Translations under genes and position numbers: made by a program
NCBI RefSeq assembly: GCF_003458715.1
Contig: NZ_QRVI01000002.1
Location: 62,001-126,000, forward strand
Reading direction: 5' to 3'
DNA length: 64,000 nucleotides
From: Eubacterium sp. AF22-8LB
Lineage (GTDB): Bacteria > Bacillota_I > Bacilli_A > Erysipelotrichales > Erysipelotrichaceae
The notes under the pieces: model-generated
Database searches by the model: none
Told to the model about the DNA's origin: nothing
Seen by the model: the letters and a program-made list of their open reading frames with translations, nothing else
In this document: piece after piece, positions 26,118 to 35,044 of the stretch
How positions within the stretch are numbered: the stretch's first letter is position 1
Layout: every line of letters begins with the position of its first letter

Positions 26118-26423
26118 ATGACAAACAATTATGTTTTATTGAATGGAAAACTCTCAAGAGATATTGAAGTTACTAAAAATGATAAGGGCAATTCTTTTGT
26201 GAAGTTTTGTTTAATCTGTACAAGAGACGGTATTAATTCATATTCAGATTATATTAACTGTATCGCATTTGGAGAAATAGCGAATGCCATCTGTAGAAAA
26301 GGAGAAAAGGATACAGCTTATCACATTGAAGGAAATATCCGAACAAACTCATATGAGAAAAATGGTAAAAAGAATTATTCCACAAATGTGGTTGTAGAAT
26401 CTTTTAGATTGCTGGATGCCTAG
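26118..26423 (+). CDS. single-stranded DNA-binding protein (SSB-like)
   Basis: A 101-residue OB-fold protein. It opens YVLLNGKLSRDIEVTKNDKGNSFVKF, then YINCIAFGEIANAICRKGEKDTAYHIEGNIRTNSYEKNGKKNYSTNVVVE, the SSB core pattern. It lacks the acidic C-terminal tail of chromosomal SSB, as expected for small element-encoded versions. It would coat the transferred single strand or support element replication. Located 13 bp after parA. Confidence 0.85.
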   Translation: MTNNYVLLNGKLSRDIEVTKNDKGNSFVKFCLICTRDGINSYSDYINCIAFGEIANAICRKGEKDTAYHIEGNIRTNSYEKNGKKNYSTNVVVESFRLLDA

Positions 26424-26625
26424 AATCAAACGATGTCCATTTTGTCATTCAACCGCTCATTTAGTCATTGATTGGGACAGTAAAAAAATCAATGGATATT
26501 ATGGTCAGTATGTTATCTGTACGTTATGCTCTAAAAGAACGAAAACTGAGCCAACATCAGATCAAGCGATTGAAGAATGGAATCATCATGTATTAAAAAA
26601 GAATATACAACTCACTTTATTTTAA
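26416..26625 (+). CDS. Lar-type zinc-finger protein (restriction alleviation family)
   Basis: A 69-residue protein with two Cys pairs, CPFCHS near residue 7 and CTLCSKR near residue 36, and the family end AIEEWNHHV. This matches the Lar_restr_allev zinc-ribbon family, first known from Rac prophage restriction alleviation, though many members have no proven role. It overlaps the ssb stop by 8 bp. A function in protecting incoming element DNA is an inference. Confidence 0.7.
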   Translation: MPRIKRCPFCHSTAHLVIDWDSKKINGYYGQYVICTLCSKRTKTEPTSDQAIEEWNHHVLKKNIQLTLF

Positions 26626-26640
26626 AAGGAGGTGGCAAAC

Positions 26641-27609
26641 TTGCCAAAATTAGACTTAGGATTGCCAAGCTATGACTCCTTATTTTCTACAGAAGAAGAA
26701 AGACAGGAAGCCAATACCGAAAAGGTAATGACAATCCCTATAAACAAAATTAAAGATTTTGAAGGACATCCATTTCATGTAACTATGGATGAAGATATGG
26801 CGAAGCTGATTGATTCAATCAAAGAAAACGATATGCTGATGCCTGCACTTGTAAGACCTAAACCAGATGGAACTTATGAAATGATATCTGGTCACAGGCG
26901 TAAATTTGCCATGTCACAGCTAGGAAGAACCGAAATGAATGTTATCATACGAGATTTGGATGATGACCAGGCAACAATTCTGATGGTAGATTCAAATATT
27001 CAGCGTGAAAACATTTATCCTAGCGAAAGAGGTTATGCCTATAAGATGCGCTTAGAAGCTATGAAACATCAAGGAAAACGAATTGAAGAAATTCCAGATG
27101 ACGAATTAGGTGTTGAATATAAGAAGACAACTTGTGGTCAAGTTGGCCACAAGTCCATTGATATACTGGCAGATAATGTTGGTGAAAGTAGAAAACAGAT
27201 TCAAAGATTTATTCGATTAACCTACCTTGTTGAACCATTGCAGGAAATGGTGGATGGACGAAATGAGAATGAGATAAAAATTGCATTTAATCCCGCCGTT
27301 GAGTTGTCATATTTAACGGAATCGGAACAATTTGATTTGGTAAATGCAATCATTGAAAATCAAAGAACTCCATCATTAGCTCAATGTCAGGAATTCAAGA
27401 GATTAAGTCATGATGGTGAGCTTACTGCAGACTTTATTGAAGATACGCTTTCTGAGGAAAAACCAAATCAGAGAGAGAAACTATCTTTTCAAATGAAGGA
27501 AATTGATAAATATTTTCCCAAGGATTACACACCAGGCAAGAAGAAGGATTTGATGATCCACTTGCTGGAAAACTGGGCAAAGAAAAAATCACGAGAACAA
27601 GAGCGATAA
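26641..27609 (+). CDS. ParB-like partition protein
   Basis: A 322-residue ParB/Spo0J-like protein. The N-terminal nuclease-like fold holds MIPINKIKDFEGHPF-type sequence and PDGTYEMISGHRRKFAM (GHRR box) near residue 95, followed by IQRENIYPSERGYAYKM. A central helix-turn-helix region is near residues 160-200. The TTG at 26641 is the likely start, 8 nt after AGGAGG; a GTG at 26632 overlaps that site. Partner of the upstream ParA. Confidence 0.87.
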   Translation: MPKLDLGLPSYDSLFSTEEERQEANTEKVMTIPINKIKDFEGHPFHVTMDEDMAKLIDSIKENDMLMPALVRPKPDGTYEMISGHRRKFAMSQLGRTEMNVIIRDLDDDQATILMVDSNIQRENIYPSERGYAYKMRLEAMKHQGKRIEEIPDDELGVEYKKTTCGQVGHKSIDILADNVGESRKQIQRFIRLTYLVEPLQEMVDGRNENEIKIAFNPAVELSYLTESEQFDLVNAIIENQRTPSLAQCQEFKRLSHDGELTADFIEDTLSEEKPNQREKLSFQMKEIDKYFPKDYTPGKKKDLMIHLLENWAKKKSREQER

Positions 27610-27718
27610 TTGAATGTGGAAATTGCTTTGTTCGTACTTGTGATTGTTCCAAACTGTTGGAGGGGCAGTTTGTCTTTGCGTGGTGAGGTGTGACTTTTAC
27701 CTCCCCTAAAACCCCTCC

Positions 27719-27751
27719 TACCTACCGAAAGAATTTTATTACCTACCGAAA
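27719..27751. repeat. two 12-bp direct repeats 21 bp apart
   Basis: TACCTACCGAAA occurs at 27719-27730 and 27740-27751. The 21-bp period places both copies on one face of the helix. The 260-bp interval after parB holds no gene otherwise. They could be binding sites for ParB or for a replication or regulatory protein. Confidence 0.5.
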
Positions 27752-27869
27752 AAGAAAAAATGTTTGTTATCTATTAAGAATAAATATTTGTATGTTGGTA
27801 AATAAAATTTATATTGAGTATTTTTAAGTAAAGAGATGTTATTAAGAAATACAAATGGAGGTAAATCAA

Positions 27870-28553
27870 ATGAAGAAGTTAATTATTTCAGTGGTTAGTA
27901 TTGTGATGATGATTGGAGCAGGAGTAGCATTTAAATCAAATCAAGATGTTTCTGTTCCTACTGTGGAAAAGTCTTCTAAGGAAACAACGAGTGTTGAAAA
28001 GAAGAAATTTAAAGTTAGTAAACATGAAGATGTTGACAAAGAGGATTCAAAGACTGATGAAATTCAGGTTAAGGAAGAAAATACAACCAATAAAAATGAT
28101 TTAAAAAAAGAGGGCGTTTCTTCTGGCACAAAAAAACAAGATACTCAAAGTAACGATACTTCAAAGAGTAGTGAGAAATCTGATACAAAAGTAATTGATT
28201 CTGGTAATAACAATTCTTCAACTACGAATGATTCAGTGCAACAAACCACCTCAAAAGAAGAAACTGTTGTTGAACCAACACCTGCACCAGAAACAGTACA
28301 ACCAAGTTATGCATGTCCACAAGGAGTTGATCAAAATGTTTCCTGTGATGTGATCCTAGATAGTAACTTCTATTATGCAACGTATGGTTCTATGTCTGAA
28401 GCAGAATCAGCAGGTGAATACTATTTGAATGATGTGATGTACATTGGAAATGCTGAAATAACAAATTACTCAGTGCAGCCTGTATATCGAAATAATCATA
28501 GTATTGCCTATTACGGATTGAACCTTTGGAGCAACGGAAGTTTGATTCAATAA
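27870..28553 (+). CDS. secreted protein with Ser/Thr/Lys-rich linker, unknown function
   Basis: A 227-residue protein with a signal peptide (KKLIISVVSIVMMIGAGVAF), about 110 residues of low-complexity Lys/Glu/Ser/Thr sequence, and a compact C-terminal domain from about 145. That domain starts YACPQGVDQNVSC with two cysteines that could form a disulfide. I do not recognise the domain. The ATG at 27870 follows GGAGGT. Placement beside a surface adhesin and sortase suggests an outward-facing role in contact between mating cells, which is only inference. Confidence 0.6.
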   Translation: MKKLIISVVSIVMMIGAGVAFKSNQDVSVPTVEKSSKETTSVEKKKFKVSKHEDVDKEDSKTDEIQVKEENTTNKNDLKKEGVSSGTKKQDTQSNDTSKSSEKSDTKVIDSGNNNSSTTNDSVQQTTSKEETVVEPTPAPETVQPSYACPQGVDQNVSCDVILDSNFYYATYGSMSEAESAGEYYLNDVMYIGNAEITNYSVQPVYRNNHSIAYYGLNLWSNGSLIQ

Positions 28554-28617
28554 AAAAGTCTATGAGAAAAATCATTTAATTTGTATCTTATTAGTAAAAA
28601 CGATATATTATAACTGA

Positions 28618-28730
28618 AGAGTCGGTATGGAGACTATAAACCCATGCCATTGGTCGGAACAAAGACCTAGAATTTGTTCCAGTGCAGAGAAAACTGCTAA
28701 ACATCTTAAAAGGCGAGTAATCGCTTTTTA
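28618..28730 (+). ncRNA. structured leader RNA ending in a terminator
   Basis: Within 110 nt lie a GGTATGG/CCATGCC stem, a GGAACAAA...TTTGTTCC 8-bp stem that competes with a GGTC/GACC pairing, GCAG-agaaaa-CTGC, and a terminal hairpin GGCGA-gtaa-TCGCT followed by TTTTT. No protein is encoded. Alternative pairings ahead of a terminator and just before the long surface/transfer gene array suggest a regulatory RNA, either an attenuator or an antitermination element. Confidence 0.45.
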
Positions 28731-28751
28731 ATTTTAGAAGGAGAGTATTGA

Positions 28752-28784
28752 ATGAATAATATTTCATTTAAACAATGGAAATGA
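28752..28784 (+). CDS. possible ten-codon peptide after the structured leader
   Basis: ATG with a good ribosome site (GAAGGAGAG) encodes MNNISFKQWK and stops. It sits between the leader terminator and the next hairpin. It may be a leader peptide or a remnant of the element's recurrent start module; no function can be read. Confidence 0.3.
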   Translation: MNNISFKQWK

Positions 28785-28861
28785 AGAAATATTATCTTAT
28801 TATCATAAAGATATTTATCACTTGATATAAAAAAATTAATCTAAATGAAATACATTATTTT

Positions 28862-28887
28862 AGCGAGGAAAAATTCTCGCTTTTTTT
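28862..28887 (+). terminator. terminator-like hairpin before the adhesin gene
   Basis: AGCGAG, 8-nt loop, CTCGCT and a T-run, 32 bp before the adhesin start. One of several similar hairpins placed ahead of gene groups in this element. Confidence 0.7.
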
Positions 28888-28919
28888 GTTGCAACAACCT
28901 AAAGGAAAGGAAAAAGAAT

Positions 28920-31900
28920 ATGAAAAACATATTAAAGAAAGGTAGTAAATTCTTCCTAACAGCATTAGTTATTCTCAATTCATTGATGAATACTCTACCG
29001 GTACATGCTGAAGAAACGACTACAGATGAAAATGATTTAGATACAATTGTAGAACTTGGAAATGCAGAAGATGTATTTCCGGAATTGATGCCGCAGTCTG
29101 ATGGAATCTCATTAACGGATACAACAGGAACAGGCAGTATTTATGCAATGATCCATATTGCCAATCAGTATGGATTTGATTATGTACAGCAATTGTATGT
29201 TGGGGATAAGACAGTATTCTGTATTGAACCTATGCAGCTTTTTACAGAAGGCTTGGATTATCATCAGGATACTGCAAAATGGGATGAGTTATCTGAACAA
29301 ACGCGTCAGAATATCTGGGAAATCAATTATTATGGATACAGCTATTCTGGTCATCAAACAGAAAAATACTATGTCGCAACTCAGGTTATGATTTGGCAGG
29401 CAGTGACTGGAACATGGTATCAGCCTTACTATACAGATGGAACAACAGTGTATGATATTTCAAATGAGGTAGCAGTCATCAACAATTTACGTACTCAGCC
29501 TCAAGGTAGACCATCATTCAATAATCAAACGATTAAAATGGGATTAAATACACCGGTGACATTAACGGATACGAAGGGTACTTTATCAAATTACTCAATC
29601 ACAAATTCAAATGGGATTCGTGCTTCTGTAAATGGAAACAATCTTACAGTAGCTATCACATCTGAAAATTATGATAAGAGTATTACTTTTTCACGTAACT
29701 TTACAGCACGAGATGTGAATGTCATTTATGGATCAGCTGGCTATCAAAGAGTCATTTATTTAGCATCGAGGCGAGATCCTTCTCCAAACTTTAAATTAAA
29801 TTTCGATTTGATGTATGCAGATATTGAAGTTGAAAAACAGGATTCTCAAACAGGTACTAAGACTCAAGGAGATGCTACATTCAATGGAGCTACATTTGCG
29901 ATTAAAGATACAAGTGGAAATGTACTTGAAACAATTACGACAAATGGTTCAAAAGCTAAATCTAAAAAATATCCAGTGGGAACAACTTTGAATGTATGTG
30001 AGGTTACTTCTCCTGAAGGATATTTAACTAATAGTTCTTGTAATACAGTAGAACTCAAATATTCAGGTGATAACACACCTAGTACATTCTATACAACTGT
30101 TAAAGATCAAGTAGTTAAGGGTCGTATTGAAATTGCGAAAACGATTGATAAAGAGAAATATGGATTATTCCAAAGCAATGTTCAAAAGCCTGGTGAAGGA
30201 TTTAAATTTGATATTATTTTAAAATCGACAGGCAAAGTCGTATCAACATTGACTACGGATGAAGATGGTCGAGCTATTAGTGAGTATCTTCCATATGGAA
30301 CTTATATCGTTAAAGAACACGAAACAAAAGGCTATGATACTTTAAAACCTTTTGAAGTAAAGATTGATCAAAATGAGAAGACATATTTCTATAACATCTA
30401 TAATGATACAATCAAAGCAGAATTAACTATCTACAAAACGGACAGTGAAACTGGAAAACGCATTCCGGCAGCTGGAGTCGAATTTAAAATCAAAGATGCA
30501 GATGGTAATTATGTAACACAGGAAGTAACGTATCCAAAAAAAGAAACTACAGATGTATTTAAAACGGATGAAGATGGATCTGTACATTTACCTTCTCCAT
30601 TAAAATATGGTGAATATAAATTGGTGGAGATCAAAGCACCTCATGGCTATGTATTAAAAGATACAGAAATCCCAATCAATGTGGATGGTTCTAGTACAGA
30701 AATCTTTATGAATTTTGACAATAAAACACAAAAAGGCCAGGTCTATGTGGAAAAGAGTGGTGAAATGTTGTCAGGAGCAAAAGAATCTGAAACAGATTAT
30801 GGAACTTTGTATACTCCTGAATACAAAGAACAATACTTATCTGGTGTCACTTATGAAATTACAGCACGTGAAGATATTGTAACTCCAGAAGGAACTGTGT
30901 GGTTCCACAAAGGAGATGTAGTTGATACATTTACAACAGGGGATGGTGTAACAACTTCAGCTTTACTTCAATTAGGTAAGTATTCTATTAAAGAAACAGC
31001 AACACAAACTGGTTTCGTGTTAGATGGAAACACATATGATTTTGATATTGAATATGCAGGTCAGATGATTGATGTAGTTGAAATCAAACAATCTTATGTA
31101 AATGAAAGACAGAAATTAGATTTGCAGATTACTAAAACATTTGAAGATGAAGATAAGGATGCATATAAAGATGTTGTCTTTGGTGTATATTCTAAAAATG
31201 ATATTACTTTAAATGACAAAGTGATTATTCCTGCAGATGGATTGGTTGGAACATTAACGATTGATGAAGATGGTAAGAACATTGAACAGTTGGATCTTCC
31301 AACAGGCGAATATTATGTTAAGGAATTGGAAACAAATGTAGGCTTCAAATTGGATGAAGAAAAGCATGACTTTACTTTCGATTATGATGAAGATACAACT
31401 AAACCTACTGTATCAGTTTCAATGGATCTTTATAATGAAAAACGTCGTTTAGAATTGGATGTCAATAAAGTGGATAAAGATCCTCATGATCATTTCTTAA
31501 ATGGAGCCATTTTTGAAGTCTACGATAAAACATTAGATAAATACGTTACTACATTAGCTTCTGGACAATTGATGATTACTGGAGAAGAAAAAGATGAAGA
31601 GTATGAAATCTCTAAAAAAGAAGACTTCTCTAAAATTATCAAGACAGTTAAAACAGATGAGAATAAGCAAATCATTTTAGATATTGATGATGGAACATAT
31701 TATTCTAGAAAAGTTGGAGATGACAAATTCACTAAACATGTCATTAAAGACGGTAAAGCAGTGCTTTCTGATGCGATTTATGGTCATGAATATGAATTTA
31801 AGGAAATCAAAGCTCCAACTTCTTATCAATTAGCTGATAAATCTAAAGCTTATAAAGTAGAGGCGGATGAGGAAACTGATACAATTATTTATTATTTTGA

Positions 31901-31937
31901 AAACGCACGTATCGTTGTTCCAAATACAGGGGTATAA
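28920..31937 (+). CDS. thioester-domain surface adhesin with SpaA/Cna-B repeats
   Basis: A 1005-residue secreted protein. The signal peptide ends near VHAEE (residue 30). A thioester domain follows: Cys101 in VFCIEP and a candidate glutamine at 155 (ATQVMIWQ), which in this family form an internal Cys-Gln thioester able to bond covalently to host or cell surfaces. About six SpaA/Cna-B-like domains come next, with repeated endings such as PEGY, YGEYKLVEIKAPHGYVL and TGEYYVKELET, likely isopeptide-stabilised. The C-terminus is VVPNTGV-stop: a sortase-like motif with no following hydrophobic segment or charged tail. A class B-like sortase is encoded 5 bp downstream. The ATG at 28920 follows AAAGGAAAGG. 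Confidence 0.85.
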   Translation: MKNILKKGSKFFLTALVILNSLMNTLPVHAEETTTDENDLDTIVELGNAEDVFPELMPQSDGISLTDTTGTGSIYAMIHIANQYGFDYVQQLYVGDKTVFCIEPMQLFTEGLDYHQDTAKWDELSEQTRQNIWEINYYGYSYSGHQTEKYYVATQVMIWQAVTGTWYQPYYTDGTTVYDISNEVAVINNLRTQPQGRPSFNNQTIKMGLNTPVTLTDTKGTLSNYSITNSNGIRASVNGNNLTVAITSENYDKSITFSRNFTARDVNVIYGSAGYQRVIYLASRRDPSPNFKLNFDLMYADIEVEKQDSQTGTKTQGDATFNGATFAIKDTSGNVLETITTNGSKAKSKKYPVGTTLNVCEVTSPEGYLTNSSCNTVELKYSGDNTPSTFYTTVKDQVVKGRIEIAKTIDKEKYGLFQSNVQKPGEGFKFDIILKSTGKVVSTLTTDEDGRAISEYLPYGTYIVKEHETKGYDTLKPFEVKIDQNEKTYFYNIYNDTIKAELTIYKTDSETGKRIPAAGVEFKIKDADGNYVTQEVTYPKKETTDVFKTDEDGSVHLPSPLKYGEYKLVEIKAPHGYVLKDTEIPINVDGSSTEIFMNFDNKTQKGQVYVEKSGEMLSGAKESETDYGTLYTPEYKEQYLSGVTYEITAREDIVTPEGTVWFHKGDVVDTFTTGDGVTTSALLQLGKYSIKETATQTGFVLDGNTYDFDIEYAGQMIDVVEIKQSYVNERQKLDLQITKTFEDEDKDAYKDVVFGVYSKNDITLNDKVIIPADGLVGTLTIDEDGKNIEQLDLPTGEYYVKELETNVGFKLDEEKHDFTFDYDEDTTKPTVSVSMDLYNEKRRLELDVNKVDKDPHDHFLNGAIFEVYDKTLDKYVTTLASGQLMITGEEKDEEYEISKKEDFSKIIKTVKTDENKQIILDIDDGTYYSRKVGDDKFTKHVIKDGKAVLSDAIYGHEYEFKEIKAPTSYQLADKSKAYKVEADEETDTIIYYFENARIVVPNTGV

Positions 31938-31942
31938 ATAGT

Positions 31943-32692
31943 ATGAAACATAAAAAAATAAAAATAGCAGTTGCACTAGTTGTAGTGGGATTGATTGGTG
32001 GAGTTATCTACAATCAAGTTACTGCAAAGAAATCTTATGAATATTCGGATTATTATGTAGAAACAAAAACGACTAAAAAAGAATCAAATAAAGAGAATGA
32101 GGAAGCTTCTGAAAAGGAGCTTTCTTTATCTTTGTTGAAAAAAACAAATAAAGATGTTGTTGGTATTTTAGAATTTGATGATCGAATTATTTATGAGCCG
32201 ATTGTACAAGCTCCAGATAATGATTATTATGTTAGACGAAATATTGATAAGCAGTATGCGAATGCAGGTATTCCATTTGTATCAGCGGATGGAAATATAG
32301 ATTCAAAAAATGTTGTAATCTATGGTCATTCTAGTAAATGGGATAACATTATTTTTACTCCTTTAATGAGTTATACAGATCAGAACTATTATAAAAAGCA
32401 TGATACATTTAAATTCATTACTGAAGATGAAACAAGAATATATCAGATTTTTGGAGTAATGAATATTGATTTGAATGATTTAAATGACTCTTTAGAATTC
32501 ACACAAACAGAATGGGATTCAACAAATTCATTTAATGCATTTATATCAGACTCCATTAATAGGGGATTGTATAAAACTGGTGTTTCAGTGAATAAAGAAG
32601 ATCGATTAATGACATTGGTTACTTGTGATACAAGAGGTAACAATAAGAGAATTGTAATTCTAGCTAAATTGGTTGATACAGAATATGTTTAA
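31943..32692 (+). CDS. class B-like sortase
   Basis: A 249-residue sortase: N-terminal membrane anchor (residues 7-25), charged linker, then the catalytic domain. Catalytic residues are His in VIYGHSSKWDN, Cys228 in TLVTCDT and Arg in GNNKRIVIL. The YGHSS and TLVTCD forms point to class B. It would link proteins to peptidoglycan or polymerise pilin subunits outside the membrane; the adhesin immediately upstream is the obvious substrate. Five-base spacing implies one operon. Confidence 0.88.
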   Translation: MKHKKIKIAVALVVVGLIGGVIYNQVTAKKSYEYSDYYVETKTTKKESNKENEEASEKELSLSLLKKTNKDVVGILEFDDRIIYEPIVQAPDNDYYVRRNIDKQYANAGIPFVSADGNIDSKNVVIYGHSSKWDNIIFTPLMSYTDQNYYKKHDTFKFITEDETRIYQIFGVMNIDLNDLNDSLEFTQTEWDSTNSFNAFISDSINRGLYKTGVSVNKEDRLMTLVTCDTRGNNKRIVILAKLVDTEYV

Positions 32693-32842
32693 AAACTACG
32701 GAGTGTGATATTATTTAGACAGATAAATCGGAATTTCCAGAACTGAAATGTTAGTCAAGAAATAGATACAACATTGGGTTTTCTTAAGTTAAATTGTGTA
32801 ATGTGAAGAACTCATACAAGGAATATATGGAGGAGATTAGCT

Positions 32843-33916
32843 GTGGCAGATAATATTAAATTTGAAATGTTAGCAGACAGCATAAAAAATATTAATTTAA
32901 AAGCTGGAAACGCTGCTAGAAGTGCGGTAAATCAATTGATGACGCTTAGAAATTGGGCTATAGGATACTATATTGTAGAATATGAACAAAGGGGAAGCGA
33001 TAGAGCTAAGTATGGCACCCGCTTATTAAAAACACTTGAGGAACAGATAGCTGAAAAAGGAATGAATTCTACTTTGTTTAAATGGTGTCGTCAGTTCTAT
33101 ATATTATATCCTCAAATTGGTGCGACAGTGTCGCGCCAATTCAGTTTGCCAGATTTTGGAAAAAGTGCGACAGCGTCGCACCAATTCATAACTAAACCAG
33201 ATGTATTAGTGAATAATCTTTCATTTTCACATATTCGAGAAATAATGGTAATTGATGATGCATTTGAAAGATTTTTTTATGAAACAGAATGCATTAAATG
33301 TAATTGGAGTGTAAGAGAATTAAGAAGGCAAATAAAGACAAATTTATATGTAAGGGCCGGAATAAGCAAAAAACCTGAACTTCTTATACAGTCATCGGAA
33401 GATAATTGTAATATAACAATGATTACAATTAAAGATCCTTTTACATTTGAGTTTTTAGGACTTGACGCAAAGGAAGCTGTTTCGGAATCTGATTTGGAAC
33501 AAGCTCTTATGGACCATTTACAAGAGTTTATGCTTGAATTAGGAGAAGGATTTTGTTTTGAAGCAAGACAAAAGCGAATTGTAATTGATGATAAATATTA
33601 TTTTATCGATTTAGTATTCTATAATAGATTACTGCATTGCAATGTAATTATTGAGTTGAAAAACGATGAATTTAAACATGAAGATTTAGGACAATTAAAT
33701 GCTTATGTAGGATATTATAAGAAAAACGAGATGGCAGAAGGAGATAATCCTCCTGTAGGTATTTTGTTGTGTACGGATAAAGGTTCAGAGATGGTAGAAT
33801 ATGCACTATCAGGAATGGACAATCAATTGTTTGTCTCAACGTATATGTTGCATTTGCCTGACAAAAAGAAATTACAAGAATTTATTTTAAAAGAGATGGA
33901 GGATATGGGAATTTGA
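32843..33916 (+). CDS. DUF1016/YhcG-type PDDEXK nuclease-like protein
   Basis: A 357-residue protein of the DUF1016 (YhcG) family. The N-terminal half is helical (RNWAIGYYIVEYEQRGSDRAKYGTRLLKTLEEQ). The C-terminal PDDEXK-like domain has FYNRLLHCNVIIELKNDEFKHEDLGQLNAYVGYY, with the ELK motif near residue 272. Members are common near restriction-modification systems and in mobile islands, but their role is unsettled. GTG start at 32843 after GGAGGAG. It has a 150-bp gap before it, so it is probably inserted cargo. Between the halves the gene carries two copies of a palindromic 24-bp repeat. Confidence 0.82.
   Translation: MADNIKFEMLADSIKNINLKAGNAARSAVNQLMTLRNWAIGYYIVEYEQRGSDRAKYGTRLLKTLEEQIAEKGMNSTLFKWCRQFYILYPQIGATVSRQFSLPDFGKSATASHQFITKPDVLVNNLSFSHIREIMVIDDAFERFFYETECIKCNWSVRELRRQIKTNLYVRAGISKKPELLIQSSEDNCNITMITIKDPFTFEFLGLDAKEAVSESDLEQALMDHLQEFMLELGEGFCFEARQKRIVIDDKYYFIDLVFYNRLLHCNVIIELKNDEFKHEDLGQLNAYVGYYKKNEMAEGDNPPVGILLCTDKGSEMVEYALSGMDNQLFVSTYMLHLPDKKKLQEFILKEMEDMGI
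33120..33188. repeat. two in-frame palindromic repeats inside the DUF1016 gene
   Basis: GTGCGACAGYGTCGCRCC followed by AATTCA occurs at 33120-33143 and 33165-33188, 45 bp apart and so in the same reading frame. Each has a GCGACA/TGTCGC-like self-complementary core. They encode GATVSRQF and SATASHQF. Confidence 0.65.
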
Positions 33917-33994
33917 CGAACGATTGTGTTTGCATGAAAAAGATAATTAAGAGATAGTAAAATTCCAGTTTATTTAAGGAAAGAAAAGATAGCA

Positions 33995-34491
33995 TTGACA
34001 AGAATTTGCTGTTCTCATTATGGTCATGAAACGGCAAAAATTGTCTATAGAATTCCAACAATGATTACTCAACTTCAAAAAGATATAGATGATCATAAAA
34101 TTTATTTGGTACGTGGTAAAACGATGCCACCTTCAAGTCGATATTGTTTTCATTGTCATAAAGATGTTTGTTATTTATTTTTACCTATTGATGAAACTTC
34201 TACTACTTCAGTTGAATCTGAAATGGGTGGTTTTTATGAAGGATATCAAAAGATTGTTGTAAAAAAGATTAAAGATTGGTTTGTTGATTCTTATTCAGAT
34301 TCTATTGGTACTTTAGAATGCGAAACAAGTATTGATTTAACTGAAAAGGAATATAAGAAGTTTATCCATAATATATATCCTACATTAAAGAATGGAATGA
34401 AAACTATGATGATTTAGATATTTGTGATGAAACAACCTGGTCTATCATTATAAAAGCAATTAACAGTTTAGGTTTACCTGAGATTCGATAA
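33995..34491 (+). pseudogene. frameshifted gene for a zinc-ribbon-like protein
   Basis: A TTG-started frame encodes 140 residues with CCSHYGHETAKIVYRIPT and CFHCHKDVC (two Cys pairs), then stops at 34417. In another frame from about 34381 the sequence continues plausibly as IKEWNENYDDLDICDETTWSIIIK...LPEIR to a stop at 34491. A one- or two-base shift near 34380 would join them into a protein of about 165 residues. I do not recognise the function; it may be an element-specific zinc protein now broken. Confidence 0.5.
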
Positions 34492-34496
34492 GCATT

Positions 34497-34519
34497 AGCA
34501 CTTCAGCTAGTGCTTTTCT
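34497..34519 (+). terminator. terminator-like hairpin
   Basis: AGCACT, 6-nt loop, AGTGCT, T-rich tail (TTTTCTTT). It follows the broken zinc-ribbon gene. Confidence 0.6.
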
Positions 34520-34603
34520 TTAATCAAGTGAGCAACATGATGTTCACACTATTAGAAATTAAAAGGATCATTCTATTACCGAAAATTTAATAATTTTTAA
34601 AAA

Positions 34604-34864
34604 GTGGGAATAGGATATGAGGTATATGTTGGCAAACTGTATAAAAAAGAAATCGACTTTGTTGCCAAGAAACGTGATACACAAATATATATTCAAGTAA
34701 GTGATAATGTTTCGGATGAAAAAACATTTGAAAGAGAATACACACCATTACGTGCGATAAAAGATGCATACCCTAAGTTGATCATTGCAAGAACACGTCA
34801 TGAAACATATGATTATCAAGGTATTCAAGTTATTGATCTTTGCAGATGGCTTAGAGAAGAATAA
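34604..34864 (+). pseudogene. C-terminal fragment of an AAA ATPase (DUF4143-type)
   Basis: The 86-residue frame GYEVYVGKLYKKEIDFVAKKRDTQIYIQVSDNV... is the C-terminal nuclease-like domain of DUF4143 ATPases (EIDFVA...YIQVS). The P-loop and middle domains, about 300 residues, are missing. The first codon (GTG) has no ribosome site. It is a relic within the conjugative element. Confidence 0.65.
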
Positions 34865-34985
34865 CGATTCGTTTTTAAAAGCATAATGGGTACTGTCCAG
34901 ACAATGTCTGGATGACTTTATTGTATGAGTTAAATCTACAGTGTTACTTAACTGAAAATAATTAGGTGCCTAAAAATCAGTACAG

Positions 34986-35018
34986 AGCATTACAACTTTG
35001 GTAGTGCTTTTCTTTTTG
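34986..35018 (+). terminator. terminator-like hairpin before ardC-like gene
   Basis: AGCATTAC, 7-nt loop, GTAGTGCT (one G-U pair), then a T-rich tail, 27 bp before the next start. Resembles the hairpin at 34497 in sequence. Confidence 0.65.
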
Positions 35019-35044
35019 CCTGATTTAGAAAGGATGGTGATGTT

